A stretch of 36,375 bases of DNA from Candidatus Moduliflexus flocculans (GCA_000739515.1 DF820456.1:383112-419486), one strand, 5' to 3'; positions 16,472 through 24,965 are shown, counted from the stretch's first letter. A program made the numbers and translations. Notes: generated from the sequence alone by a model not told the origin.

Positions 16472-17455
16472 CTATAATCCCACCAGCGTGCGGATGTCCT
16501 GGATGATTCGTTCTTTGGTCGGGATGACGCTTTTTTCCATCAGCGGCGTCATGGGAATCGGCAGATTGCGCGACGCAATGCGTGTCACCGGAAAATCTAA
16601 CTCATCAAAAAAGTGTTCATGGATTTGGGCGGCGATTTCAGAACCGACCCCGCCGCGCAACACCCCTTCCTCAATGACGACCGCTTTATTCGTTTTTTTG
16701 ATAGACTCACCGATCAGCGCCAAATCCAATGGCACAATCGTTCGGGGATCTATGATTTCCAGTTCGAACTGATGTTGTTTTTTGAGTTCTTCCGCCGCCT
16801 CTTCCGCCACGTTGACCATGTACGAGATCGCGATCACAGTTAGGTCTTTGCCCTCACGCGCGATCCGTCCCTTGCCAAAGGGAACCGTGTATTCTTCTTC
16901 CGGCACCTCGCCTTTGGTCTTATACAACCTCTTATGTTCAAAAAAAATCACCGGTTCCGACGTATTGATGGCTGTCTTTAATAAACCTTTGGCGTCATAC
17001 GCATTGGAGGGCATGGCGATGATCAGTCCCGGAATGTGCATGAACAGGGCTTCCCAACACTGAGAATGATGCGGGCCGGTTCCGCCGCCAGAGCCACCCG
17101 GCGTCCGGATCACGAGATTGGCGTGGTATTGTTCGCCGGACATGAATTTCAATTTAGCCGCCTGATTGACAATCTGATCAAACCCCATCGCAATAAAATC
17201 TTCGAACATGATTTCGGCAATCGGTTTCATGCCCACCATGGCCGCCCCGAGCGCGCACCCGATAATCGTACTCTCGCAAATAGGGGTATCGAGAATTTGT
17301 TTTGCGCCAAATTCTTCGAATAAGCCTTTTGAGACGCCAAACGCCCCGGCGTACCCCTGGCCGACATCTTCACCAATCAGAATGACGCGAGCGTCTTTGC
17401 GCATCTCTTCGCGCATCGCCTCCCGGAGCGCATCACTATACATCATCGTTCTCAT
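16472..17455 (-). CDS. TPP-dependent 2-oxoacid/acetoin dehydrogenase E1 beta subunit
   Basis: A 327-residue transketolase-like pyrimidine-binding subunit (PdhB/AcoB type). Hallmarks are GEDVGQGYAGAFGVSKGL near the N-terminus, ICESTIIGCALGAAMVGMKPIAEIMFEDF, RTPGGSGGGTGPHHSQ, and a C-terminal transketolase domain with VVIEEGVLRGGVGSEIA. It pairs with E1-alpha to decarboxylate a 2-oxoacid or cleave an acetoin-like hydroxyketone. GAGGTGA lies 4-6 nt before ATG 17455, and the gap to E1-alpha is 13 nt, consistent with coupled synthesis of a heterotetramer. Confidence 0.93.
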   Translation of the reverse strand: MRTMMYSDALREAMREEMRKDARVILIGEDVGQGYAGAFGVSKGLFEEFGAKQILDTPICESTIIGCALGAAMVGMKPIAEIMFEDFIAMGFDQIVNQAAKLKFMSGEQYHANLVIRTPGGSGGGTGPHHSQCWEALFMHIPGLIIAMPSNAYDAKGLLKTAINTSEPVIFFEHKRLYKTKGEVPEEEYTVPFGKGRIAREGKDLTVIAISYMVNVAEEAAEELKKQHQFELEIIDPRTIVPLDLALIGESIKKTNKAVVIEEGVLRGGVGSEIAAQIHEHFFDELDFPVTRIASRNLPIPMTPLMEKSVIPTKERIIQDIRTLVGL

Positions 17456-17468
17456 CAGTTCACCTCGG

Positions 17469-18413
17469 CTATTGCTCCATCGTCATCTCAAACGTCGTGA
17501 ATGGGCTTTCCAGCGCATATTGTTCGGCTTCGGCGATGGTTTGCGCGACGCGGGTTTTAATCTCTTCCAGCACGGCTGGTTCGACCTTGTTTTCGAGAAG
17601 ATTGGCTTCCAGCCGTCCAATGGGATCTAATTTTTTCCAGGCTTCGAGTTCTGCTTTGGGACGATAGGGGCGCGCGTCAAACGCCGAATGACCGGAAAGC
17701 CGGTAGGAATAACACTCTAACAGTGCCGGTTTCTGTTCAGTTTTCACCATCGCTACGATCTCAACCATTTTCGCATAGATCGCTTCCACATCGTTCCCGT
17801 CCACCGTATCGGCGTGCATCTTAAACATGCGAGCCTTTTCATGCACCGCAACTTTTGAGGTTTTTTCGTAATGCGTCCCCATACCGTAGAGATTATTGAT
17901 ACACAGGTAAATGATGGGGAGATTCCACAACGACGCCATGTTGAGGGCTTCGTAAAAGTTGCCCTGATTAGACGCGCCATCGCCAAAATAGCAGACCAGA
18001 CACCGATTTAAGTTTTGTAACGCAATGCCAAGCCCAATCCCGACGGACATCGGGAACTGCGCGCCCACAATGCCATTCGAACCCAAGATATTCGTGGTCG
18101 TATCATACAGGTGCATCGAGCCGACGCGGCCTTTGCAGATGCCGGTTTCACGTCCTAAAATTTCGGATAGCAGTTGTTTGGCCGTCACGCCTTTCGCTAA
18201 TGCCTGGCCATGTCCACGATGAGTCGGGAGAATATAATCCTCTTGCGTCAGGCTGGCGGAGACACCGACCGGCGGCGCTTCTTCCCCGACACACAGATGT
18301 ACTGAGCCATGTACTTTGCCTTGTTGGGCCAGGTTATACAAGGTCTCTTCAAATCTGCGGATGAGCAGCATATCCTCAAAAAATTCTAATAACATCGAGT
18401 TGCTCACACTCAT
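17469..18413 (-). CDS. TPP-dependent 2-oxoacid/acetoin dehydrogenase E1 alpha subunit
   Basis: A 314-residue thiamine-diphosphate-binding subunit. The TPP motif runs from GDG at 144-146 to NN at 173-174. THRGHGQALAKG at 64-75 resembles acetoin dehydrogenase AcoA more than classical pyruvate dehydrogenase (RDHGH), and GSMHL at 98-102 is also typical. The start at 18413 has AAGGAG 8 nt upstream; a longer frame to 18542 overlaps the lactonase gene and lacks a better signal. It lies 20 nt after the lactonase. Family similarity alone does not prove acetoin as the substrate; context suggests a sugar-derived ketone or 2-oxoacid. Confidence 0.92.
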   Translation of the reverse strand: MSVSNSMLLEFFEDMLLIRRFEETLYNLAQQGKVHGSVHLCVGEEAPPVGVSASLTQEDYILPTHRGHGQALAKGVTAKQLLSEILGRETGICKGRVGSMHLYDTTTNILGSNGIVGAQFPMSVGIGLGIALQNLNRCLVCYFGDGASNQGNFYEALNMASLWNLPIIYLCINNLYGMGTHYEKTSKVAVHEKARMFKMHADTVDGNDVEAIYAKMVEIVAMVKTEQKPALLECYSYRLSGHSAFDARPYRPKAELEAWKKLDPIGRLEANLLENKVEPAVLEEIKTRVAQTIAEAEQYALESPFTTFEMTMEQ

Positions 18414-18433
18414 GCGTTTCTCTCCTTTCTCAT

Positions 18434-19309
18434 TCATCCTGAAAATCCTGATTCCGAGATGCCCTGCACAGCGGCGTTGCTGCGGAACAGATCGCCCGCC
18501 AATGGCTGTTCTTGACGTTGTTGGGTATTGAGACTGTACCACGCGGTCGTGATATATAATTCATCCAATTGCGTGCCTCCAAATCCGATACAGGTCACAA
18601 TTTCAACCGGCAGTTGAATCGTCCGTTCCAGTTGACCGTCAGGATCATACCGCGTCACGCGCCAGCCACCCCAATGCGCCGTCCAGACAAACCCATCGCT
18701 GTCCACGGTCACGCCATCCGGATATCCGTGATCCGGCGGGATGCACACGAACACCCGGCGACGACTGACAGTTCCGCTGGTCGGGTCATAATCGTACGCG
18801 GTAATGTGATTGGCAAACATTTCAGCCACATAGATCGTTTGTCCATCCGGACTGATACCGATTCCATTGGCAAGGACGAGACCAGTATCCAACACGTGAA
18901 TCGAAAGATCGGGGTCCAGGCGATAGAGCGACCCATCCGCGGCGCTCAGATTCTGGGGATTATATGAGCCGACCAACAGGCGTCCCTGGCGGTCTATAGC
19001 GCCATCATTCACCTGAATATCCGACAGTTCCGCACATGGATTCAGAATGAACTGGCTCTGATTCGTCTGGGCATTCCAGAACGCGAGGCCGGTATCCGCG
19101 ATCAGCAGCCAGCCGCCGGACGCCCTGCGACACAAGCCCCGCACTGGCACGTCCGGTCGAAATGCTTGTTGTTCCCCTGTGGCAGTATCGCACCGATAGA
19201 TAAGCTTTTGGGCAGCATCCACCCAATATACGGCCTGTTCTTCCGGCACCCAGATCGGCGTTTCGCCCATCTCATTGTGTACGGTTAAAAAATGTTCTAC
19301 CGTATTCAT
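18434..19309 (-). CDS. SMP-30/gluconolactonase/LRE-family lactonase
   Basis: A 291-residue six-bladed beta-propeller hydrolase that opens sugar lactones to aldonic acids using a divalent metal. Predicted metal ligands by family position are E16 (GETPIW), N148 (NGIGISPDG) and D198 (PDGVTVDSDG), with N101 (NDGAIDRQGR) as substrate ligand. The start at 19309 has GGAG 8 nt upstream; the first codons MNTVEHFL match the usual start of the family. No signal peptide, so cytoplasmic. It sits between the transporter genes and E1-alpha. This implies a lactone intermediate, made by a sugar 1-dehydrogenase: possibly the operon's SDR, otherwise an enzyme outside the window. Confidence 0.9.
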   Translation of the reverse strand: MNTVEHFLTVHNEMGETPIWVPEEQAVYWVDAAQKLIYRCDTATGEQQAFRPDVPVRGLCRRASGGWLLIADTGLAFWNAQTNQSQFILNPCAELSDIQVNDGAIDRQGRLLVGSYNPQNLSAADGSLYRLDPDLSIHVLDTGLVLANGIGISPDGQTIYVAEMFANHITAYDYDPTSGTVSRRRVFVCIPPDHGYPDGVTVDSDGFVWTAHWGGWRVTRYDPDGQLERTIQLPVEIVTCIGFGGTQLDELYITTAWYSLNTQQRQEQPLAGDLFRSNAAVQGISESGFSG

Positions 19310-19379
19310 ACGCACTGCTCCAGAGATTATTGGGGACAATAGAACACTGAATTGAATTATTGTGGATAAGATGTTCCAC

Positions 19380-20372
19380 TTAGGTCGTCGTCACAGCGCG
19401 TGGAACCAGCACTTTCTTGTGGTCCCGGCTGAACAGTTTTTCATTCATGAGAACCGCCAGCACCAGGATCACGCCCTTGAGCACCTGCTGCCAAAAGGGC
19501 AAAACATTGACCATATCCAGCCCATTCCCCAGGACAGTCACTACCAGCGCGCCCAGCAGCGTGCCTGCGACCGTGCCCTTCCCGCCTTTCAGGCTCGTCC
19601 CGCCCAACAGAATCGCGACAATCACATCGAAAAAGAAGCTCTCTCCGGAACGGGGATCGCCAGCCCCGATCCGCGAAGCCGTCATCAGCCCGGAAAACGC
19701 CGCCAGAATGCCCACGATGATATAGAGCCAGAAGATCACGGCGCCCGCGTTAATCCCGGAAAAGAACGCGGCGTTTTTATTGCCGCCGATGGCCAGGGCG
19801 TATTTCCCGAGGAGTGTACGCGTTTGCACAAACCAGAAAATCACCGCAAACGCGATGATAAACAGCACCGCTAACGGCACGCCGAACACGGTCCCGTGCG
19901 CCAAAAAATCGAAATGCTCCGGGATATTGGTTCGGATGGATTTCCCATCGCATGCAATCAGGGTCAAGCCGCGGCCCACATACATCATCCCGAGGGTGGC
20001 AATAAAGGGCGGCAGGTTATACCGGACGATTAACGTGCCATTGATGATCCCGAAGCAGACGCCGCACAACAGCCCGGCAATGGCCGATAGGAACATCGGA
20101 ACCCCATGCGTGGCCAGGAGGGTGTATAACATGCTGGCAAATGCTAAATTACTGCCGGTGGAGAGATCGAAATTGCCGGTCATCATCAGGAGCGTTGCGC
20201 CCGAGGCCGTGATGATGATCATCGCGGACTGCTTAAACATATTATAGAAATTCTCCACTTGAAAAAAACTCGGGGACAGGATGCTGAAAATCACGGTGAA
20301 CCCGATCAAAATACCCAGCAAGATGAACTTCGGGTCTTTGAACATAGCCACTGTCAGACGCGCCTGTTTCAT
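19380..20372 (-). CDS. Sugar ABC transporter permease, RbsC family (operon 2, second)
   Basis: A 330-residue inner-membrane permease with 8-10 hydrophobic segments; TGNFDLSTGSNLAFA and LLGGTSLKGGKGTVAG are the family signatures. The start at 20372 has GGAGGAG 9 nt upstream, lying within the last codons of the ATPase gene, whose stop is one base away; this implies translational coupling. It probably forms a heterodimer with the permease at 21913-22881. Its last residues (VLVPRAVTTT) run beyond the final membrane helix. Confidence 0.92.
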   Translation of the reverse strand: MKQARLTVAMFKDPKFILLGILIGFTVIFSILSPSFFQVENFYNMFKQSAMIIITASGATLLMMTGNFDLSTGSNLAFASMLYTLLATHGVPMFLSAIAGLLCGVCFGIINGTLIVRYNLPPFIATLGMMYVGRGLTLIACDGKSIRTNIPEHFDFLAHGTVFGVPLAVLFIIAFAVIFWFVQTRTLLGKYALAIGGNKNAAFFSGINAGAVIFWLYIIVGILAAFSGLMTASRIGAGDPRSGESFFFDVIVAILLGGTSLKGGKGTVAGTLLGALVVTVLGNGLDMVNVLPFWQQVLKGVILVLAVLMNEKLFSRDHKKVLVPRAVTTT

Positions 20373-20373
20373 A

Positions 20374-21894
20374 TTACACTTCTCCTCCTGCAACAACGGC
20401 CATAATGTGATCATTGTCAATATCAACGCGATTTGTCATGATTTCCCGGACCGCACCCTCGTGCATCAGTACGATGCGATCACACAGATGCACAATTTCC
20501 GGGAGTTCAGACGAGAAGACAATGATGCCTTTACCTTGTTTGGCCAAATCCCGGATGATGTTATGGATCTCCTGTTTCGCGCCGACATCCACGCCGCGGG
20601 TGGGTTCGTCCATCAGCAAAATATGACTGTCCCGATTCAGGCATTTGGCAATCACGACCTTCTGCTGATTGCCGCCGCTTAAGAGGGCGACCTTATGTTC
20701 CCGATCCCGGACGGCAATGGACATTTTCGTAATGTACTCATCCGCCAGTAGATTTTCTTTCTTCCGGTTGAGTAACCCGTATGTGAGGATGCTTTTCATT
20801 CGCATCAACGGGATATTGGCGCGCACCGACAATTTGCCGAAAATCCCATCCGCCCGGCGTTCTTCCGGGATCATGGCGCACCCGGCTTGTAACGCGCCAC
20901 GCACCGTGCGAAACGTCGCGGGCGTCCCCTGAATCAGGAGTTCCCCCTGATAGTCATCCAAGCCGTACAACACACGGGCGACTTCTGTTTTGCCAGCGCC
21001 GACTAACCCGTAAAACCCCAGGATTTCTCCTTGATACAGGTCGAAGCTCACATCACGCAATTTCGCATTCACCAGATCTTTCGCCTCCAGCAGTTTCACG
21101 GCATACTCCGTCTGGCTGGGAATATATTCTTCGACGACTATTTTCCCGAGCATCATCTTCACCAGTTCCAGGCACGCTTCCGGACGATTCCCGCCGCAAT
21201 TGTCTGCGATCTCAGCCACGCTCCTGGTTCCCACCATCTCACCGTCTCGGAACACGGTGACATAATCGCCGATCTCAAAAATCTCGCTTAACTTATGGGA
21301 GATATAGATAATCGTCAGGCCAGCCTGTTTCAAGTTGGCGACAACCTGAAATAAACGGTGCGTTTCCTCTTCGCTTAAGGCCGCCGTCGGCTCATCCATC
21401 ACCAGGACAGAGCACTCGGCAGACATCGCTTTCGTGATCTCGATCACTTGTTTCTGCGCCACGCTCAGATTCCCCACCAACATGTTCAGGCGAATCGTCT
21501 CATCCAGCCCGTGTAAAATCGCTTCAACCCGGTCAAGATGGGGGCTCTTCTTCACTAATCCGAAATGATGCTTCTCCTTGCCGAGCGTCAGATTTTCCTC
21601 GACCGTCAACTCATCGACCACATTCAATTCCTGATAGAGCACGCTAATCCCGCGGTCCATGGCCTCGCGAATCGAACGTGGCTCAAACGGTTTGTCATTA
21701 AGCAGAATCTCTCCCTTCGATTTTGCCAATGCGCCCGTCAGGATTTTGATAAAAGTGGATTTGCCGGCTCCATTCTCCCCAACAATACAGTGAACGGTAT
21801 TCCGATTGATTGAAAAATTCACATTTTTCAATGCTCGCACGCCAGGGAACGTTTTTTCTAATGCGCGTACTTCAATGAACGCCTGAGTATTCAT
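20374..21894 (-). CDS. Sugar ABC transporter ATP-binding protein, duplicated domains (operon 2)
   Basis: A 506-residue RbsA-type double ATPase. Domain 1 has Walker A GENGAGKS, Walker B VLVMDEPTAAL and a degenerate signature (LSVAQKQ); domain 2 has GLVGAGKTE, LSGGNQQK and ILLMDEPTRGVDVG. It is close to the operon 3 ATPase (both have RNTVHCIVGENGAGKS-like and YQELNVVDELTVEENLTLG-like tracts). I use ATG 21894 with GGGAG 10 nt upstream; a TTG at 21903 would sit almost on the ribosome-binding site. It is placed between two permease genes. Confidence 0.92.
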   Translation of the reverse strand: MNTQAFIEVRALEKTFPGVRALKNVNFSINRNTVHCIVGENGAGKSTFIKILTGALAKSKGEILLNDKPFEPRSIREAMDRGISVLYQELNVVDELTVEENLTLGKEKHHFGLVKKSPHLDRVEAILHGLDETIRLNMLVGNLSVAQKQVIEITKAMSAECSVLVMDEPTAALSEEETHRLFQVVANLKQAGLTIIYISHKLSEIFEIGDYVTVFRDGEMVGTRSVAEIADNCGGNRPEACLELVKMMLGKIVVEEYIPSQTEYAVKLLEAKDLVNAKLRDVSFDLYQGEILGFYGLVGAGKTEVARVLYGLDDYQGELLIQGTPATFRTVRGALQAGCAMIPEERRADGIFGKLSVRANIPLMRMKSILTYGLLNRKKENLLADEYITKMSIAVRDREHKVALLSGGNQQKVVIAKCLNRDSHILLMDEPTRGVDVGAKQEIHNIIRDLAKQGKGIIVFSSELPEIVHLCDRIVLMHEGAVREIMTNRVDIDNDHIMAVVAGGEV

Positions 21895-21912
21895 ACCTAC
21901 CAATCTCCCTGT

Positions 21913-22881
21913 TTACCCGCGATTTCTGATTTTCTGGTCAATCAAGACCGCGCTAATCAGCAGCAGCCCTTTGACCACTGTCTGATAAAAATAGGGAACT
22001 CCATTCAGATTCAGACCATTCGCGGCCAGACCGACAATGAGCGCCCCCAGGATCATGCCAAAGGTTGATCCCTCGCCGCCCAACATACTGGTTCCACCTA
22101 GCACAATGGCAATAATCACGTCAAATTCCAGGTCACGCCCGACGTTGGGGGCCGCGAGTCCAACGCGGGATGCCTGCAAAACCCCGCATAATGCGGAGAG
22201 CAAGCCAATAATGATATACAGGAGCGAAATCACGCCGACCACATTGATGCCTGACAGTTTGGCCGCGCTGGCATTGCCGCCGATCGCATAGACGAAGCGT
22301 CCCAGGATGGTCTTCTTCTCAATGAACATGAAAATCGCAATTGCGAGCGCCGTAAAGAGGATGGCTAACGGGATTTTCCCAAAAATCAGATTTCGACCGA
22401 AATTCACAAATTCCATCGGCAAGCCGGTCATGATGTTCGCACCGCCGTCCCAGCGGGCAATTAAAAATGCGAACCCCCGGGCCGCGTACATCGTCCCCAT
22501 TGTCGCAATGACCGGGTTAATATTCAGGACGCCTACCGTCAGGCTGTTGATTGCGCCCCAGACGATCCCCCCCGCACATGTGATGACGATTGACCACCCG
22601 ATCGGAATGCCATGTTTGCACATATAGGCATGGATAATCCCTGAAAATGCGAGCACGCTGCCGACGGAAAGGTCGAAATTCGTGGTGATCATTAAGAGGT
22701 TCGCCGCCGAAGCGATGATAATAATGACGGCCACCTGGAGCAGCACATTGGTAAAATTGCTGACCATGAAAAAATTGGGTGATACGATTGACAGGAGGAT
22801 CGTGATCGCCGCAATGATGCCCAGCAAGACCACTTTTTGGAGTTCCACCTGCGCAAAGAGAGTTTTGATCGTCTTGTCCAT
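21913..22881 (-). CDS. Sugar ABC transporter permease, RbsC family (operon 2, first)
   Basis: A 322-residue multi-pass permease: a short cytoplasmic N-terminus and 8-10 hydrophobic stretches, with TTNFDLSVGSVLAFSG and VLGGTSMLGGEGSTFG as family motifs. It partners the second permease at 19380-20372. The ribosome-binding site before ATG 22881 is weak (TAGGT). This is notable because a strong stem-loop (22927-22963) separates it from the binding-protein gene; lower expression than the binding protein is expected. Confidence 0.91.
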   Translation of the reverse strand: MDKTIKTLFAQVELQKVVLLGIIAAITILLSIVSPNFFMVSNFTNVLLQVAVIIIIASAANLLMITTNFDLSVGSVLAFSGIIHAYMCKHGIPIGWSIVITCAGGIVWGAINSLTVGVLNINPVIATMGTMYAARGFAFLIARWDGGANIMTGLPMEFVNFGRNLIFGKIPLAILFTALAIAIFMFIEKKTILGRFVYAIGGNASAAKLSGINVVGVISLLYIIIGLLSALCGVLQASRVGLAAPNVGRDLEFDVIIAIVLGGTSMLGGEGSTFGMILGALIVGLAANGLNLNGVPYFYQTVVKGLLLISAVLIDQKIRNRG

Positions 22882-22926
22882 ATACCGTAAACCTACAACA
22901 TGATTCGTAATAACTTTCTATGGTTC

Positions 22927-22963
22927 GGCTCCGTTCATCATGACGGTCACTCTGAACGGAGCC
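22927..22963. repeat. Stem-loop after the binding-protein gene (operon 2)
   Basis: Perfect 11-bp arms GGCTCCGTTCA (22927-22937) and TGAACGGAGCC (22953-22963) enclose a 15-nt loop, about 20 nt after the binding-protein stop. No U-tract follows on the minus strand. It has the same position as 7593-7621 in operon 1 and 33171-33243 in operon 3 but an unrelated sequence. Confidence 0.85.
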
Positions 22964-22982
22964 AACGGTAATTATCGTCGCC

Positions 22983-24026
22983 TTACTTCTTCCCACTCAC
23001 GAGATCTTTCAGATTCTTGGTAAAGAAGAAATTCTCTTCCAGAAACTTCTGGGCGTCTTCAATCGGCGTGTTCCAGAAATCAATCTCACGGCTCTCAACC
23101 GGCGTCTCAGTGTACTTATCCATCGGAATTTCGCCTTTGATAATGGCCATCAGCGTATCCACTTCCGCATGAGCGTTATCGCGCACTGCGCCGTGCGTCA
23201 ACTTGAAGGAGCAACTCGGATCGTAAATCTTCACCATGGCGGCTTCACTTCCATCCAGCCCGGCGATGACTTCCGTCAACGGCTTGCCGTTGTCCATTTT
23301 GCCACGGCCGAGTTGTTCGCACGCGGCTAACGCCCCCAGAGCCATCTCATCATTCGCACCGAAGATAATATTGACGTCCGGATGTCCCTGGAGAACATCC
23401 AACATAACTTCCATGGACTTCACGGTGGAGCCGTAGCCATTCAGTTGCGCCACAAGCGTCGCTTTCGGATCAACGGATTTCACGCCCGCGATGAAAGGGC
23501 CCGTCCGCATCTCTTCAATCTGTTCAAACCCACCAAAGTCGAGCATTGCCACGACACAGGGCTTGTCGGGGTTCGCTTCGAGCCATTTGGTCGCGGCGAT
23601 TTTGCCCATCGCAAAAGAACTGGGCGTTTCCTGCGGCTGAATGTGGGGCGCTAATTTTTCCGAGGGGCGAATCAATGTGGTGACAATCGGGATCCCCGCC
23701 TTATGCGCCAACTTAATCGCCGTCGTCATCAACGCCCGGTCGCCGGTATGCAGCGCAATGCCATCCACTTTCTGCGAAATCAACTTTTCGACCGCCGCCA
23801 ACGTTGTTTCATTACTGGCCTGACCATCAATCACCCGCGCTTCCGCGCCGTACTTCTTGGCCGCATACTCTGTGAACTCCCGGCATACCGCCTGATGATA
23901 GGCATGTTCAAACGTATATGGCACTTTCCCTAATACAATCTTCTTATCTGCCGCGAAGGTCTGGCTCCCGAACAACAATCCGATGGCCACGATACTTAAT
24001 ACAACGAATACTAATGTCTTTTTCAT
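22983..24026 (-). CDS. Sugar ABC transporter periplasmic substrate-binding protein (operon 2)
   Basis: A 347-residue Peripla_BP_4-type binding protein. A signal peptide with a KK n-region and a hydrophobic core ends near TFA-A (cut about 25/26). The mature protein has two lobes; RGKMDNGKPLTE followed by a YDPSCSFKL tract is shared with the operon 3 binding protein, so these two are paralogues. The start at 24026 has GGGAGGAG 6 nt upstream; the longer frame from 24044 uses TTG and would contain the ribosome-binding site. It heads operon 2 after a leader of several hundred nt. The ligand is unknown. Confidence 0.92.
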   Translation of the reverse strand: MKKTLVFVVLSIVAIGLLFGSQTFAADKKIVLGKVPYTFEHAYHQAVCREFTEYAAKKYGAEARVIDGQASNETTLAAVEKLISQKVDGIALHTGDRALMTTAIKLAHKAGIPIVTTLIRPSEKLAPHIQPQETPSSFAMGKIAATKWLEANPDKPCVVAMLDFGGFEQIEEMRTGPFIAGVKSVDPKATLVAQLNGYGSTVKSMEVMLDVLQGHPDVNIIFGANDEMALGALAACEQLGRGKMDNGKPLTEVIAGLDGSEAAMVKIYDPSCSFKLTHGAVRDNAHAEVDTLMAIIKGEIPMDKYTETPVESREIDFWNTPIEDAQKFLEENFFFTKNLKDLVSGKK

Positions 24027-24162
24027 AAAGCGCTCCTCCCTCAAATTTGTTGTTGATTCCTTTCCTGCTCAATGCTGTTACATCACGCACATACTGGCAT
24101 CTGACATCTCCTGATGTTCGCCGGGCATCACCTTCCTTGTAACCACAGGCTCGCTTGGGTTT

Positions 24163-24263
24163 ATACCAATTCCATAAATACATGCACCATCAGGAGAGAC
24201 TTTTGGGGGCTTAGAGACCTCGGAAGTCTGGAGGCAAGCGGTGTCTAAATAACGAATTGGTAT
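24163..24263. repeat. Foldback element with ATACCAATTC termini
   Basis: 10-bp inverted termini (24163-24172 and 24254-24263) bound about 100 bp holding the internal palindrome AGACCTCGGAAGTCT. A related element with TATGCCAATTC termini lies at 33271-33384. The bases after the left terminus are also similar (AATACATG in both). It lies in the operon 2 leader, so it is probably a small mobile repeat that lengthened it. Confidence 0.6.
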
Positions 24264-24421
24264 TACACACAGGATAACTTGGATGTACAGCAATCACCAT
24301 CATGCATCGTAAAAATTTTTTTAGAACCGCCGACAGACGAATTTGCTGATCATCTTTATAACCTGATAGTACTGTTTAGAAAAGATCGTTACGTGATGAT
24401 TACAGTACGATTTTTTTGGAA

Positions 24422-24491
24422 AAAATTGTCAAGGAATTTTACTCTATTTTTATTGAGTTATTTTTTATATTTTAGAGTTATGCTCTAAAAT
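24422..24491 (-). promoter_or_regulatory. Possible promoter/operator region of operon 2
   Basis: Minus-strand TTGACA (24432-24427) is flanked by AAAATT/AATTTT arms (24422-24427 and 24435-24440). A 9-bp inverted repeat ATTTTAGAG/CTCTAAAAT with a 5-nt spacer lies 37 nt further upstream (24469-24491). A -10 box at the right distance is poor (CGTACT at 17 nt), so activator dependence or a different start is possible. The sequence TTGTCAAGGAATTTT resembles, but does not equal, the shared 18-mer of operons 1 and 3. Confidence 0.4.
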
Positions 24492-24536
24492 CGAATGGTT
24501 TACCATGAGATCAAACTATTTTGTAATTATTTACTC

Positions 24537-24684
24537 ATGTTACGCAGCCGATTCGAGACGAATGACCGCACACTCCCCTCCGGGGAGGGGTTGGGGGTGG
24601 GTTCTTGACACGAGCAATCACTCACGGACGAACCCACCCCTTGCCCCTCCCAGGAGGGGAATTGTCGGCGGCGCTGCGTAACAT
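24537..24684. mobile_element. MITE-like element copy 2
   Basis: 148 bp bounded by perfect 12-bp terminal inverted repeats ATGTTACGCAGC (24537-24548) and its complement (24673-24684). Internally two GC-rich palindromic halves (CCCCTCCGGGGAGGGG and CCCCTCCCAGGAGGGG) face each other across a spacer with GGGTTC/GAACCC pairing. Bases 24533-24658 are identical to 36250-36375. There is no coding capacity. No clear target-site duplication is visible. Confidence 0.75.
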
Positions 24685-24910
24685 CAGTTATTTAGTCCGT
24701 AGGGCGTGAGGTGTTGTCGAAGATGGCGGCAAATGGCTCTTTTTTACCGCGTAGCGGTTCTGGTCGTTCCTTATCGCCTACGGCGAAAAGCAGGTAAACA
24801 GTTACGTAAGTTTTTGAGAAGAACAGATAATTGGCGTTATTTTGGTGAACGCCTGACGTGAGAATTTAGAGGAGATGGGTTGTGTAGAAATTTTTTCTGA
24901 AGGACTATTC

Positions 24911-24942
24911 ATGCAGGTCGCATAGAGAGTTTCGACCTGCAT
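24911..24942. repeat. Hairpin ATGCAGGTCG family after operon 3
   Basis: 10-bp perfect arms (24911-24920 and 24933-24942) with a 12-nt loop, 24 nt past the kinase stop. It shares the TTTCGACCTnC core with 2040-2067 and 29433-29460. It may mark the 3' end of the operon 3 message; the following T-content is low, so it is not a classical terminator. Confidence 0.65.
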
Positions 24943-24965
24943 GACAATGCATGAGAATTCGATAT

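Larger units (their letters stand above)
24027..24965. other. 939-nt gap between operons 3 and 2
   Basis: I see no gene here. From right to left: a TCGACCTGCAT hairpin after the kinase (24911-24942), a segment with small palindromes ending in GTAAACAGTTAC (about 24700-24806), the MITE-like copy 2 (24537-24684), an AT-rich regulatory stretch with an inverted repeat (24469-24491) and TTGACA (24432-24427), and a foldback element (24163-24263) inside the presumed leader of operon 2. No intrinsic terminator is obvious after operon 3. Confidence 0.7.

Noticed and set aside
15108..18413. Assignment of E1/E2 as a dedicated acetoin dehydrogenase (acoABC)
   Set aside because: The THRGHG tract looks AcoA-like, but there is no acetoin regulator or E3, and the neighbours are sugar genes. 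I keep the substrate open.
18414..18542. N-terminal extension of E1-alpha by 43 residues
   Set aside because: It overlaps the lactonase coding end, while the internal ATG at 18413 has AAGGAG at ideal distance and matches the usual start of the family.
16472..24026. Operon 2 as a described D-apiose or tetritol pathway
   Set aside because: Some parts (kinase, epimerase, lactonase, TPP enzyme) recall such pathways, but I cannot match the complete set from memory and will not assign it.
24537..24684. Small non-coding RNA gene or full insertion sequence
   Set aside because: The paired structure and identical second copy fit a non-autonomous mobile repeat; there is no transposase and no promoter or terminator of its own.
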